A stretch of DNA of 9,123 nt from NCBI GenBank assembly GCA_029858165.1, contig JAOUFO010000056.1, positions 1 to 9,123 of the forward strand. Reading direction: 5' to 3'. The DNA is from Deltaproteobacteria bacterium (lineage in GTDB: Bacteria; SAR324; JACQKK01). Made by a program: the position numbers and the translations under genes. The notes beneath the pieces are model-generated. The model had not been told where the DNA came from, did not search any database, and saw only the letters and a program-made list of their open reading frames with translations. Of the stretch, positions 1 through 7,769 are shown in pieces (position 1 is the stretch's first letter; each line of letters begins with the position of its first letter).

Positions 1-280
<280 letters not shown>

Positions 281-288
281 CATATCAA

Positions 289-311
289 CCCCCTTCCCTT
301 TGGGAAGGGGG
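289..311. repeat. Second perfect hairpin inside the miniature element
   Basis: CCCCCTTCCC, loop TTT, GGGAAGGGGG: a perfect 10-bp stem, fully conserved in the second copy of the element (9092-9114). There is no adjacent T-run. Conservation of both arms in both copies fits a structured element, though the copies are too similar to test selection on the fold. Confidence 0.8.
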
Positions 312-348
312 CAGGGGGATGGGAAAAAACGAGTTGTGCAGAGGCCTC

Positions 349-721
349 GGTTTCTAAAAAAGATTGATTGGGGCAAAACCCCCGACTGTTGAAAGACCGC
401 TTGTCAACCGGATGGATGGCGGCCCGGGCTGCCCTGCCTAAAATACCTGCCCGACCAAAAACAAAAGCGGGAAAACACAATTCCGTATTCTTACCACACT
501 TTTTCCGTCTTAGGCTATGAGATATTGGGAGGCCCGGGGGACGGGAGAACCCCCCGGTTTCCAAACCGTCTTTTTAACCAGTACCTTTTAACATGGACAC
601 CAGGAAGAGAAATATGGTTCTATTTATACAAACCTTGATTCAAAATTCTCGTATTTAATCTTTAACTTGATCCAGCAATCTGGTTTTATGGCATTTTGAC
701 CCCCTTAACCTTTGATCTGAC
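349..721. other. Intergenic region between divergent eno and cheZ
   Basis: No convincing gene. It should hold the promoters of both divergent units. A TTGACA hexamer reads on the minus strand at 402-407, pointing to eno, but no matching -10 lies 16-18 bases downstream. Short GC-rich dyads are visible: 418-433 (near-perfect palindrome around GCCCGGGC) and 534-557 (CCGGGGG pairing with CCCCCGG). A small dyad at 555-568 is followed by TCTTTTT. The stretch 580-720 is more AT-rich and is the likeliest place for a cheZ promoter; TTGATT at 635-640 and TAATCT at 656-661 are a poor match. Nothing further can be supported. Confidence 0.4.
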
Positions 722-2008
722 TTGGGTCTTAGGAAAATTCCCGTTGAATACGGGCTGGGGCTTCCGCAACCTTTATCTATCCGGCCGCCGGTGACACACC
801 CCGAAACATCCACAGCCTCTCTGTCTTCGCCAGGCCCGGGTTCCGCGGCAGAAGCACAGGATGTGGTTTCAAAAACGGATATGCTGGCCCAATTGGAGGC
901 TTTCCATTTGGTGGCCCACCAATACAGTGAAGTGTTGGAAACCGTCAAAAACACTCCGGAATGGCGCAGTTGGGCTAAGGAAACATTGCTCAATTACCAG
1001 GATGCCATTCAAAGCGGAAAGGATGGCATGGCCCGGATGGGGTTGGTCCTGGGGCTGGCGGTGTTTATTTTAAGACGGGTTCAACAAAACGATTTCACCT
1101 TCACCCTCCCCGGCAGAATGGGGTTTTTACCGGATGTTGAAAACCGGGAATTGTTGAATCTTTCCGGAAGTCTGCGCAAATGGGCATCCCCCACCGAGGA
1201 GGTTGTGTCCCGGGTGACGGCCCTGGCGGATACCATCGGCCCGGACCACCACGAAAAAGTTTCTTCCCTGTTAAAAAGCATTGCCGCTTATTTTAAGGCC
1301 CTGTTGCGCCAGGATTGGGATGACCTGGAACTGGTCACCTCCCACATGAATCTGGTGACCACCACCCGCGAAAGCGGGGACCTGGTGGAACACATCGCCA
1401 AAATCGCCCGGGAAATATACAATTCACTCAATGAGTTTTCCGAAGGGTTCTCCATAGAATCCCTGTCCCAATCCACCGAGGAGATCCCCGATGCCGTGGT
1501 AAAGCTGAATTCGGTGATTTCCAAACTGGAAGACGCCGCCAATGGGAACCTGGATGAACTGGAGCGTTTAAGCCGGGAAAACGGAGAACACAAACAATAC
1601 ATTGATGAATCAAAAAAAATCGTTATAGAATGCATCCAGGAAATAGACCATTTGGCGCAGGAAAACCCCGAATGCGCCGATACCCTGGCCATGGTGCGCC
1701 AAACCCTGACCGACGAGGTGACAGCCAATCTGGATCAACTGAGCGCCCAAAACCAGCGCACCGGGGAACTGGCGATGTCCATGATTGCCAACCAGGGGTT
1801 TCAGGACCTCACCGGACAAACTCTAAAACGGGTGATCACCTTTATTGAAACCTTGCAGAACCAACTGGTGGTTCTGTTGCAAAAATACAGCAAAAACTAC
1901 CAAGGACGAAGCCCGGGGGCGGTTTCAATCAACAGAGAAGCCCCCCCCGCGCCAACCACCAAATCCCAGGGGGAAGTAGACCAATTGCTGGCGGATTTGG
2001 GATTTTAA
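722..2008 (+). CDS. cheZ: CheZ-type chemotaxis protein phosphatase, long form
   Basis: Phosphatase that removes the phosphoryl group from CheY-P and ends the motor-switching signal; cytoplasmic. The catalytic signature [13 protein letters not shown] spans residues 358-370. D362 and Q366 correspond to Asp143 and Gln147 of E. coli CheZ. The extreme C-terminus, DQLLADLGF (420-428), matches the E. coli CheY-docking tail. A proline-rich linker (about 394-417) joins tail and helix bundle. Residues of roughly 220-285 resemble the start of the E. coli helical core. The remaining 215 or so N-terminal residues have no counterpart in the 214-residue E. coli protein. The start is uncertain: the frame opens at 716; TTG at 722 gives 428 residues, GTG at 791 or 863 and ATG at 881 give 405, 381 or 375; none has a clear Shine-Dalgarno. 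cheY follows 37 bases later, so they are probably co-transcribed. Confidence 0.9.
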   Translation: MGLRKIPVEYGLGLPQPLSIRPPVTHPETSTASLSSPGPGSAAEAQDVVSKTDMLAQLEAFHLVAHQYSEVLETVKNTPEWRSWAKETLLNYQDAIQSGKDGMARMGLVLGLAVFILRRVQQNDFTFTLPGRMGFLPDVENRELLNLSGSLRKWASPTEEVVSRVTALADTIGPDHHEKVSSLLKSIAAYFKALLRQDWDDLELVTSHMNLVTTTRESGDLVEHIAKIAREIYNSLNEFSEGFSIESLSQSTEEIPDAVVKLNSVISKLEDAANGNLDELERLSRENGEHKQYIDESKKIVIECIQEIDHLAQENPECADTLAMVRQTLTDEVTANLDQLSAQNQRTGELAMSMIANQGFQDLTGQTLKRVITFIETLQNQLVVLLQKYSKNYQGRSPGAVSINREAPPAPTTKSQGEVDQLLADLGF

Positions 2009-2030
2009 AAAAAAACCCGACCATTCAACC

Positions 2031-2035
2031 GGAGG
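2031..2035 (+). promoter_or_regulatory. Ribosome binding site of cheY
   Basis: GGAGG, ten bases before the ATG at 2046. It is the clearest Shine-Dalgarno in the window and fixes the cheY start over the in-frame ATG at 2064. Confidence 0.85.
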
Positions 2036-2045
2036 TAGTAACAAA

Positions 2046-2426
2046 ATGCCCGCAGATTTGAAGATGAAAATCCTGGTGGTGGACGACTTTGCCACAATGA
2101 GAAGAATTATCTCCAACGTGCTGAGACAGTTGGGGTTTGAAAACATCGTGGAAGCCGAGGACGGCACCCGGGCTTTGGCGATATTGCAAAGCGAACCCAT
2201 TGATTTTGTCATCACCGATTGGAACATGCCCCAAATGTCCGGGCTGGACCTTTTAAAGGCCATCCGCTCCTCCGCCACTTTAAAGGATATGCCGGTGTTG
2301 ATGGTGACCGCCGAGGCGTTGCAGGAAAACATCATCGCCGCCGCTCAGGCCGGGGTGAACAATTACATTGTCAAACCCTTTGACGCCAAAACCCTGGCCG
2401 AAAAAATCAACAAAGTGTTCACCTGA
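2046..2426 (+). CDS. cheY: Chemotaxis response regulator CheY
   Basis: Single-domain receiver of 126 residues that, when phosphorylated by CheA, binds the flagellar switch protein FliM. The acidic pocket is D13/D14, the phospho-acceptor D58 within TDWNMP (57-62), the switch threonine T88 within MVTAEA, the aromatic switch Y107 and the conserved lysine K110 in KPF (110-112). W59 matches Trp58 of E. coli CheY, and the stretch [10 protein letters not shown] (94-103) is identical to the enterobacterial protein. No output domain follows, so this is CheY and not a transcription factor. It lies directly after cheZ, the reverse of the cheY-cheZ order in E. coli. The partner kinase CheA and the receptors are not in the window. 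Confidence 0.97.
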   Translation: MPADLKMKILVVDDFATMRRIISNVLRQLGFENIVEAEDGTRALAILQSEPIDFVITDWNMPQMSGLDLLKAIRSSATLKDMPVLMVTAEALQENIIAAAQAGVNNYIVKPFDAKTLAEKINKVFT

Positions 2427-2427
2427 A

Positions 2428-2465
2428 CAACCTTTCGGTTGGGCCGGAGGAACTCCAACGGCCCA
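2428..2465 (+). terminator. Hairpin pair after cheY, possible weak terminator
   Basis: Two dyads begin just after the cheY stop. CAACC (2428-2432) pairs with GGTTG (2437-2441). TGGGCC GGAG (2440-2449) pairs with CTCC and GGCCCA (2453-2465) with a 3-base bulge; the two share bases and may be alternatives. No T-run follows, so a classical intrinsic terminator is not supported; the fold could instead protect the transcript's 3' end. Confidence 0.35.
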
Positions 2466-2496
2466 GGAGGAACTGATCCGCGGGTGTTTCTGCCCG

Positions 2497-2544
2497 ATCC
2501 TTTGTTTTTCCCTCCTCACTCCATTCCTTTTCTCTTTATCCCTT
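2497..2544 (+). other. Pyrimidine-rich, G-poor tract downstream of cheY
   Basis: In 48 bases there is a single G (2504) and four A; the rest is C and T. C-rich, G-poor unstructured RNA is the known character of Rho-loading sites, so this could end the cheZ-cheY transcript, which lacks a clear intrinsic terminator. A role is inferred from composition only. A 6-bp dyad, GGCCTG/CAGGCC at 2563-2580, lies shortly after. Confidence 0.25.
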
Positions 2545-2616
2545 GGGATTGTACCGGCTTGGGGCCTGCTCCTTCAGGCCAATCCGCCTTCTATAGCGCA
2601 GGCCTAAAGTTGAAGG

Positions 2617-2622
2617 TATAAT
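2617..2622 (+). promoter_or_regulatory. Candidate -10 hexamer for dsbD
   Basis: TATAAT, a perfect sigma-70 -10 hexamer, lies 71 bases before the dsbD ATG. At the expected -35 position (about 2594-2599) the sequence is TAGCGC-like and does not match, and there is no extended TGN. It is the best promoter candidate in the cheY-dsbD gap, but may need an activator. Confidence 0.4.
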
Positions 2623-2693
2623 GTTACTGATTAAGGCCCTCCCAATTCCGGAGAAGCAGCCTTATCCAACCCATCTCATTTATGTGAGCTTAG

Positions 2694-4676
2694 ATGCGAT
2701 CCTTATCTGGTGGTTTAAAGATTGTGTTGTCGGTGTTGCTGGTTACCTGCACCGGGGTGCTTCCCGTTTCTTTGGGGGCGGCATCCAATGAAATTCCCGA
2801 AAATCTGATTCACTTTGATGCCCGGTTTGAGCCGGCCACGGCCCGCCCCGGCGAGCATGTGCGGACCATCATCACGGCCACCCTGGCGCCGGGATGGCAC
2901 ATTTATTCTCTTCAGGAGCAGGAAGGCAACGAGTTTGCCCCCCCCCCCACCCTGTTGCTTCCCGGCGGGTCCCCTTTGCTGTCTGAAGGGTTGGCCTATG
3001 AGGTGAATCCCAAAATCGTCAAAGACACCTTCTTCAACATGGTGCTGGCCTTTCACGAAAAAGCCGCCCGATTTTACCTGAACTATCAGGTGCCCAAAAA
3101 CCAAACAGCCGGGGTGGTGGAAACCCCGGTGACGGTCCAGTACCAGGCCTGCAACGACCGCATCTGTGCCCCTCCCCGCCGGACGGAAGTGCGGGCGGCG
3201 CTGACCGTGGAGCCGGGAGAAGTGCGCCCCGCCTTTAATTATATGGAACGCACGGTGGATTTTCTGGATGAGGACGGCAGTTTTTACAATTCAGGCGAAA
3301 CCATGGAACAGGCCATGAGCGGGGGGATATGGGCATTTTTGTTGTTGGCCGCGGCCATGGGGGCCATATCTTTACTGACCCCCTGCGTCTTTCCCATGAT
3401 TCCGATTACGGTTTCCTTTTTCGCCCACCATTCTCACGAAAAAAAATCCCATGTGGTGAAGCTGGCCGTATTGTTTGCCCTGGGGATGATTTTAACCTAC
3501 ACCGGGCTGGGGCTGGCCCTTACCTTTTTTGTGGGTGCCTCCGGCGCCAGTCAGTTTGCCACCAGCCCGTGGGTGAACCTGGTGGTGGCCGGATTTTTTG
3601 TGGTGTTTGCCCTCAGCCTGATGGGGTTGTTTGATCTGGTGCTGCCCCCCTCGGTGGTGGACCGGCTGGACAAAAAAGCCCGCAACATCAAAGGGTCTTT
3701 GGGGGTGATGGTGATGGGGCTGGCCTTTACCGCCACCGCGTTCACCTGTACGGTTCAGTTTGTGGGCACCCTGCTGATTGCGGCCCTGGGGGGGGATGTG
3801 TTGTGGCCGGTGTTGGGGATGCTGGTGTTTTCCACTGTCTTCGCCCTTCCGTTCTTTTTGCTGGCATTGTTCCCCAAGGTGCTTTCCTCTGTGCAGGGCA
3901 AAGGCGGCCCCTGGATGACCCACCTGAAGGTGGTGCTGGGAATCATGGAACTGATGGCCGCCCTGAAGTTTGTCTCCAACACGGACCTGGCCTGGAAATG
4001 GGGCATCTTTGACCGGGAATTTTTGCTGGCGGTTTGGGCCGTCGGCTCTGCCATCATTGCCCTTTATGTGTTGCACTGGTTTCCCTGGAAATCCTGGAAA
4101 CTGCCTGTGCTGCACGCCCCCCGGCTGGTGTTTGTCAGCGCCTTTACGGGGGTGGCGGTATACTTTGCCGTTGGGTTTTCCGGCAGAGAACTGGACAGCT
4201 TTACCGAAGCCTTTCTGCCCCCCTCCATGAATCCCGGAGGCATGGAGGTGGATCAGACCGTTTCGGCGGATGAAGTGGATGCGCATCAGGTGGAAAACCT
4301 CCCCTGGCATCCCAATCTGGACCTGGCTCTGGCCGAGGCCCGCAAAAACGGCAAACCGGTATTTGTGGATTTTACCGGCTACACCTGCGTGAACTGCCGG
4401 TGGATGGAAAAAAAGGTGTTCACCCAAAAACCGGTGTATGAAAGCCTGAAAACCAAGTTCGTTCTGGCCAAGCTGTACACCGATGGCGGAGATTATGCCG
4501 AAGCCAACCAAAAAGTGCAGGTGGAGCGGTTCCGCACCCTGGCACTGCCCTATTATGTGGTGCTGACCTCCACCAATTCGGTGGTGTCCAAATACGCAGG
4601 GATCATGCGGGAGCCGGGTGATTTTCTGGCCTGGCTGGAAGGAGGAATCAGCGGCCGCCGAAGCCAGGGCCGGTAA
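2694..4676 (+). CDS. dsbD: Thiol:disulfide interchange protein DsbD
   Basis: Inner-membrane protein that carries electrons from cytoplasmic thioredoxin to periplasmic substrates such as DsbC and cytochrome c maturation factors. All three modules are present in its 660 residues. A signal peptide (about 1-29, ending LGAA) leads to a periplasmic alpha domain with C153 and C158 (CNDRIC). The membrane core (about 211-495, eight or so helices) has C231 in LTPCVFPM and C352 in FTCTVQF. The C-terminal thioredoxin-like gamma domain has the CVNC motif (C565, C568) in FVDFTGYTCVNC and a cis-proline at P619. The alpha-domain cysteines are four residues apart, where E. coli has five. The start is fixed by an in-frame TAG just before the ATG; the Shine-Dalgarno is weak (GTGAG at 2684-2688). 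An 11-C run at 2938-2948 encodes prolines. The gene appears monocistronic. Confidence 0.95.
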   Translation: MRSLSGGLKIVLSVLLVTCTGVLPVSLGAASNEIPENLIHFDARFEPATARPGEHVRTIITATLAPGWHIYSLQEQEGNEFAPPPTLLLPGGSPLLSEGLAYEVNPKIVKDTFFNMVLAFHEKAARFYLNYQVPKNQTAGVVETPVTVQYQACNDRICAPPRRTEVRAALTVEPGEVRPAFNYMERTVDFLDEDGSFYNSGETMEQAMSGGIWAFLLLAAAMGAISLLTPCVFPMIPITVSFFAHHSHEKKSHVVKLAVLFALGMILTYTGLGLALTFFVGASGASQFATSPWVNLVVAGFFVVFALSLMGLFDLVLPPSVVDRLDKKARNIKGSLGVMVMGLAFTATAFTCTVQFVGTLLIAALGGDVLWPVLGMLVFSTVFALPFFLLALFPKVLSSVQGKGGPWMTHLKVVLGIMELMAALKFVSNTDLAWKWGIFDREFLLAVWAVGSAIIALYVLHWFPWKSWKLPVLHAPRLVFVSAFTGVAVYFAVGFSGRELDSFTEAFLPPSMNPGGMEVDQTVSADEVDAHQVENLPWHPNLDLALAEARKNGKPVFVDFTGYTCVNCRWMEKKVFTQKPVYESLKTKFVLAKLYTDGGDYAEANQKVQVERFRTLALPYYVVLTSTNSVVSKYAGIMREPGDFLAWLEGGISGRRSQGR

Positions 4677-4700
4677 AAGGCCCCCTTGTCCCCTTTTTAC

Positions 4701-4724
4701 GGCCCTTGTTAAAGGGCCCTTTTT
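4701..4724 (+). terminator. Intrinsic terminator after dsbD, first of two
   Basis: GGCCCTT (4701-4707), loop GTTA, AAGGGCC (4712-4718), then C and five T. It begins 24 bases after the dsbD stop codon. Confidence 0.85.
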
Positions 4725-4729
4725 GATCA

Positions 4730-4763
4730 ACCCGGACGCCCGCAACAGCGTCCGGGTTTTTTT
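4730..4763 (+). terminator. Strong intrinsic terminator after dsbD, second of two
   Basis: ACCCGGACGC (4730-4739) pairs perfectly with GCGTCCGGGT (4748-4757) across an 8-base loop, and seven T follow (4757-4763). It lies six bases after the first terminator, so dsbD transcription should stop here and the kinase needs its own promoter. Confidence 0.92.
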
Positions 4764-4871
4764 ATGTTTTTTTCCTGTGGCCAATACCGGGGGAAATTAT
4801 CTATCATAACCCCAATCTGTGCATTCCAACACCCGGCCATTGTGGGCCGACTTTCTTTGGAACCCTGCTCC

Positions 4872-7448
4872 ATGACCCCACCCATTCCACCCTCCCCAGG
4901 GAAAACACCCAAATTGCGGTTGCCGCAATGTCCCGGAAGGTTAGGGGTTATCCACCACCATCTTAAGGATTGGAAGTTGGTTTCCCTGCTGGCAGGATTT
5001 GCCGTTTTGTGTTTGGCGATGGTTTTGGACCTTGTGTTTGACCTGCTGGACCCGGATGAAAAAATGGAGGCCCTTTTTCCGTTGGGGATGGCAACGGGGT
5101 TTATGCTGCTTTCCTTTTTGCTGGTGCGGCGGAACCTGTGGGCCGCCAGAGAACTGGACCATAGGGAGACCTTCCGAAAAAATCTGGAGGAAGGCTCCAT
5201 GGAGGGGGTGCTGATCCACCGGATGGGCAAGCTGTTGTATGTCAGCCGCCACCTGGTGGAAATGCTGGGGTACCGGGACGAAGCTGAAGTGCTGAAGTTG
5301 GATTCCATGTTCTCGTTTGTGGCCCCTCACGAACGGGAGCGGTTGGCGGCCATTGCCGCGGCCCGGGCCAGGGGGGAGGATGCCCCCACCCGGCTGGATA
5401 CCGAATGCATCCGCAAAGACGGCACACCGGTGTGGGTGGATATCAAGACTCACCCGGTCCTATGGGACGGCCAACCCGCCGTGCAGGTAAGCGGGGTGGA
5501 TATCACCTTGCGCAAAAAAGCCGAACAGGAACTGAAGGAAAGTGAGGAACGGTACCGGATTCTGCTGGACAGCTCGGTGCTGGGAATCATGGTGCACCGA
5601 AACTTCAAGCCCCTGTATGCCAACCCGGCCCTGGTCAAAATGGTGGGGGTCGGTTCGGCTGAGGAACTGTTGGCCATGGATGACGTGTCGGTGTTTATCC
5701 ACCCGAAGGATAGAGCCCGCCTGGCCGATTACACCAAAGCCCGCCTGGAAGGCAAACCGGTGCCATCCCATTATGAATATCAGGGGAGTACCAGGGATGG
5801 TACACCCAGGTGGTTGGCGGTCACCGCCAACAGTCTGACCTGGGGGGGGGAACCGGCGGTTCTGGGCACCTTTTCCGATATTACCGAACGCAAACAAGCG
5901 GAGGATGAACTGCGGCGCAGCGAGGAAAAATACTCCCGCATGGCCCAAAATGTTCCGGGTTGGCTGTTTCAGTTTGTGCGGGTGGCAGATGAAGAACGAT
6001 TCTGTCTGGCCGAAATAAAAGGCCGGAAGCTGGAAACCGTCAATCTGGATATAGAAGCCTGTAAAAAGGACGCGGAGCGGCTGCTGGATATTCTCCACCC
6101 GGATGACGGCCAAAAACTGATCCGGCTGGTGAAGGAAAGCGCCCGTGGAATGCATCCTATCCATTGGATTGGCCGGTATTACACCATCACCGGAGAAGAA
6201 CGGTGGACCCAGTTGAGCAGCCGCCCTCATCAGGATGAAAAAGGACAGGTTGTGTGGGACGGGATGTTGTTGGACATCACCCACAGCAAACGGATGGAGG
6301 AAGAGGGCATCCGGGCCCAAAAACTGGAATCGGTGAGTGTGGTCGCCGGGGGGATCGCCCACGACTTCAACAACATCCTTACCGCCCTGGGGGGCAACAT
6401 CACCCTGGCCCGCATGGAAGCAGAGGATATCAATGCCCCCGGCCTGGCCGAAATTCTGGGAGAGGCCGAAAATGCCTGCCTGCAAGCCAAGGGCCTTACC
6501 AGCCAGTTGCTGACCTTCACCAAAGGGGGAGCCCCCATCCGGGAATTGGCCCTTCTGCCGGAACTGATCCGGGAATCGGTCACCTTCACCCTGCGGGGCA
6601 CGGGCACCACCCCGGTTTTGGATATCCCGGAGAATCTTTCCCCGGTTCAGGTGGACAAAGGCCAAATCACCCAAATGCTCCATAACCTGGCCATCAATGC
6701 CTCCCAATCCATGCCCAACGGGGGAAGATTGTGGATCACAGCCAAAAATGAAATGATCTCGGATCAATCCAAAGTGGGGGAATTGACCCCGGGAGAGTAT
6801 GTGACCCTTTCACTGAAAGATGAAGGCCAGGGAATGGCCCCTGCGGTGCTGGAAAGAATTTTTGACCCCTACTTCACCACCAAATCCGCCGGGAACGGAT
6901 TGGGGCTGACCATCACTTTTTCCATTGTCAAAAAGCATGACGGCTGGATCACGGTAGAATCCAAGCCGGGGGGGGGCACCCGGTTTCAGGTGTATTTGCC
7001 TGCCGCAAAAAACAAGCCTGACGAGTGGATTGCCGGGGAGGATAACCCGGCCCCCGGAGGAGGGCGGCTGTTGATTATGGATGATGACCGGCAGATATTG
7101 GATGTGCTGGAAAAACTGCTGGGCCGGATGGGATACGAGGTATCCACCGCTTTGGAAGGACGGACGGCCTTGGATTTATACAAACAAGGACGGGCCGAAG
7201 GAAAACCGTTTGACGCCGTTCTCATGGACCTCACCATCCGGGGGGGGATGAACGGCAAGGATACCATCATCAAACTGCTGGAATACGATGCGGGGGCCAA
7301 AGCAATCGTTTACAGCGGCTACCCGGATGACCCGGTGCTGGCCAATTTCCGGGATTACGGCTTTGTGGGGGTGGTAGCCAAACCTTTTCACATCCATTCA
7401 TTGGAAACCGTGCTGGCCAATGTCATCCGGGATCAATCCCGCCGATAA
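4872..7448 (+). CDS. Membrane hybrid sensor histidine kinase with three PAS domains and a receiver
   Basis: With the ATG at 4872 it has 858 residues. Two hydrophobic helices (about 36-59 and 66-86) enclose only a very short loop, so sensing is probably by the cytoplasmic PAS domains. These lie at about 98-214, 224-340 and 349-472; the first two end in the VDITLRKKAE and SDITERKQAE linkers typical of PAS/PAC units. HisKA follows with H497 in GGIAHDFNNIL. HATPase shows N605/N609 (HNLAINAS), DEGQG (650-654), FDPYFTT (664-670) and NGLGL (675-679). The receiver has acidic D737-D739, phospho-acceptor D786 and K837. There is no HPt or output domain, so a partner elsewhere is expected. Ligand and target are not identifiable. 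The frame opens at ATG 4764, directly after a terminator T-run, so I prefer a later start: ATG 4872, or TTG 4977 with AAGGA eight bases before it. Confidence 0.92.
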   Translation: MTPPIPPSPGKTPKLRLPQCPGRLGVIHHHLKDWKLVSLLAGFAVLCLAMVLDLVFDLLDPDEKMEALFPLGMATGFMLLSFLLVRRNLWAARELDHRETFRKNLEEGSMEGVLIHRMGKLLYVSRHLVEMLGYRDEAEVLKLDSMFSFVAPHERERLAAIAAARARGEDAPTRLDTECIRKDGTPVWVDIKTHPVLWDGQPAVQVSGVDITLRKKAEQELKESEERYRILLDSSVLGIMVHRNFKPLYANPALVKMVGVGSAEELLAMDDVSVFIHPKDRARLADYTKARLEGKPVPSHYEYQGSTRDGTPRWLAVTANSLTWGGEPAVLGTFSDITERKQAEDELRRSEEKYSRMAQNVPGWLFQFVRVADEERFCLAEIKGRKLETVNLDIEACKKDAERLLDILHPDDGQKLIRLVKESARGMHPIHWIGRYYTITGEERWTQLSSRPHQDEKGQVVWDGMLLDITHSKRMEEEGIRAQKLESVSVVAGGIAHDFNNILTALGGNITLARMEAEDINAPGLAEILGEAENACLQAKGLTSQLLTFTKGGAPIRELALLPELIRESVTFTLRGTGTTPVLDIPENLSPVQVDKGQITQMLHNLAINASQSMPNGGRLWITAKNEMISDQSKVGELTPGEYVTLSLKDEGQGMAPAVLERIFDPYFTTKSAGNGLGLTITFSIVKKHDGWITVESKPGGGTRFQVYLPAAKNKPDEWIAGEDNPAPGGGRLLIMDDDRQILDVLEKLLGRMGYEVSTALEGRTALDLYKQGRAEGKPFDAVLMDLTIRGGMNGKDTIIKLLEYDAGAKAIVYSGYPDDPVLANFRDYGFVGVVAKPFHIHSLETVLANVIRDQSRR

Positions 7449-7570
7449 TTCCCTTCAATCCCTGCCTTTCTTTGGGGCTATCTTTTTGGGGCGTTGCCCC
7501 AAACCCCACAAGGGAGCAGGGCTCCCTTGACCCTGTTCAGGTCTTCTGCAATGGCCCGTAAATGAGGGGC

Positions 7571-7603
7571 GCGGGGGGGCACGCTCCCCCGCATGGTTTT
7601 TTT
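7571..7603 (+). terminator. Probable intrinsic terminator downstream of the hybrid kinase
   Basis: GCGGGGG (7571-7577) pairs with CCCCCGC (7586-7592) over an 8-base loop; after ATGG come seven T (7597-7603). The four-base gap before the T-run and the 122-base distance from the kinase stop lower certainty. Confidence 0.55.
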
Positions 7604-7667
7604 GCTGTTTGTCCAGCGGCTTCAGCACCGGCACGGGCCTTGCGGCCCTTTTGGCCGGGCTTGCGCC

Positions 7668-7684
7668 GCCTTTCTATTGGGGGT
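7668..7684 (+). repeat. 17-bp direct repeat, distal copy
   Basis: GCCTTTCTATTGGGGGT, identical to 7753-7769 and 85 bases before it. Its partner overlaps the end of the mutase gene, including its stop codon. Confidence 0.85.
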
Positions 7685-7752
7685 CCTGTCCAGCACCAGC
7701 ACAGCCCTGCGTTGTGTCGCCTGTCGGCTCCAAACGCCGCAGGCTGGCTGGT

Positions 7753-7769
7753 GCCTTTCTATTGGGGGT
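7753..7769 (+). repeat. 17-bp direct repeat, copy spanning the mutase stop codon
   Basis: Identical to 7668-7684. On the minus strand it reads ACCCCCAATAGAAAGGC and supplies the last codons (P, Q) and the TAG stop of the mutase gene, so the gene's 3' end belongs to a duplicated unit. Confidence 0.85.

Larger units (their letters stand above)
7449..7758. other. Hairpin-rich intergenic region between convergent kinase and mutase genes
   Basis: No convincing gene in about 310 bases. It contains a row of dyads: 7485-7503 (TTTGGGGC/GCCCCAAA, loop GTT), 7509-7529 (CAAGGGAGC/GCTCCCTTG, loop AGG), 7571-7592 (GCGGGGG/CCCCCGC) and 7635-7648 (GGGCC/GGCCC, loop TTGC, then TTTT). The right half looks like two diverged tandem units of about 75 and 83 bases, each opening with TGTCCAGC (7610-7617, 7687-7694) and closing with the same 17-mer. 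Such tandem palindromes suggest interspersed repeats plus terminators; no coding role is supported. Confidence 0.6.

Noticed and set aside
402..407. Perfect TTGACA on the minus strand upstream of eno
   Set aside because: No plausible -10 hexamer lies 16-18 bases downstream; the sequence there is C/G-only. Not called a promoter.
593..661. Tiny plus-strand frame from ATG 593 upstream of cheZ
   Set aside because: About 22 codons, with no ribosome site and no recognisable peptide; it ends before cheZ in another frame.
3492..4784. 430-codon open frame on the minus strand opposite dsbD
   Set aside because: It is the complement of a strongly coding gene with clear DsbD motifs. Its translation is rich in His, Gln and Gly with no recognisable domain, as expected for a shadow of GC-rich DNA.
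5460..6767. 435-codon open frame on the minus strand opposite the kinase
   Set aside because: It overlaps the PAS and HisKA coding region completely and shows no motif; an antisense shadow.
7441..7448. GCCGATAA, the sigma-28 -10 consensus
   Set aside because: It is the last codons and stop of the kinase gene, has no TAAA-like -35 at the right spacing, and no gene follows on that strand.
7537..7758. 73-codon in-frame extension past the apgM stop, Arg/Lys-rich
   Set aside because: It has no start of its own and runs through repeats and hairpins. Readthrough of a normal TAG is not supported; kept only as context for the 17-bp repeat.
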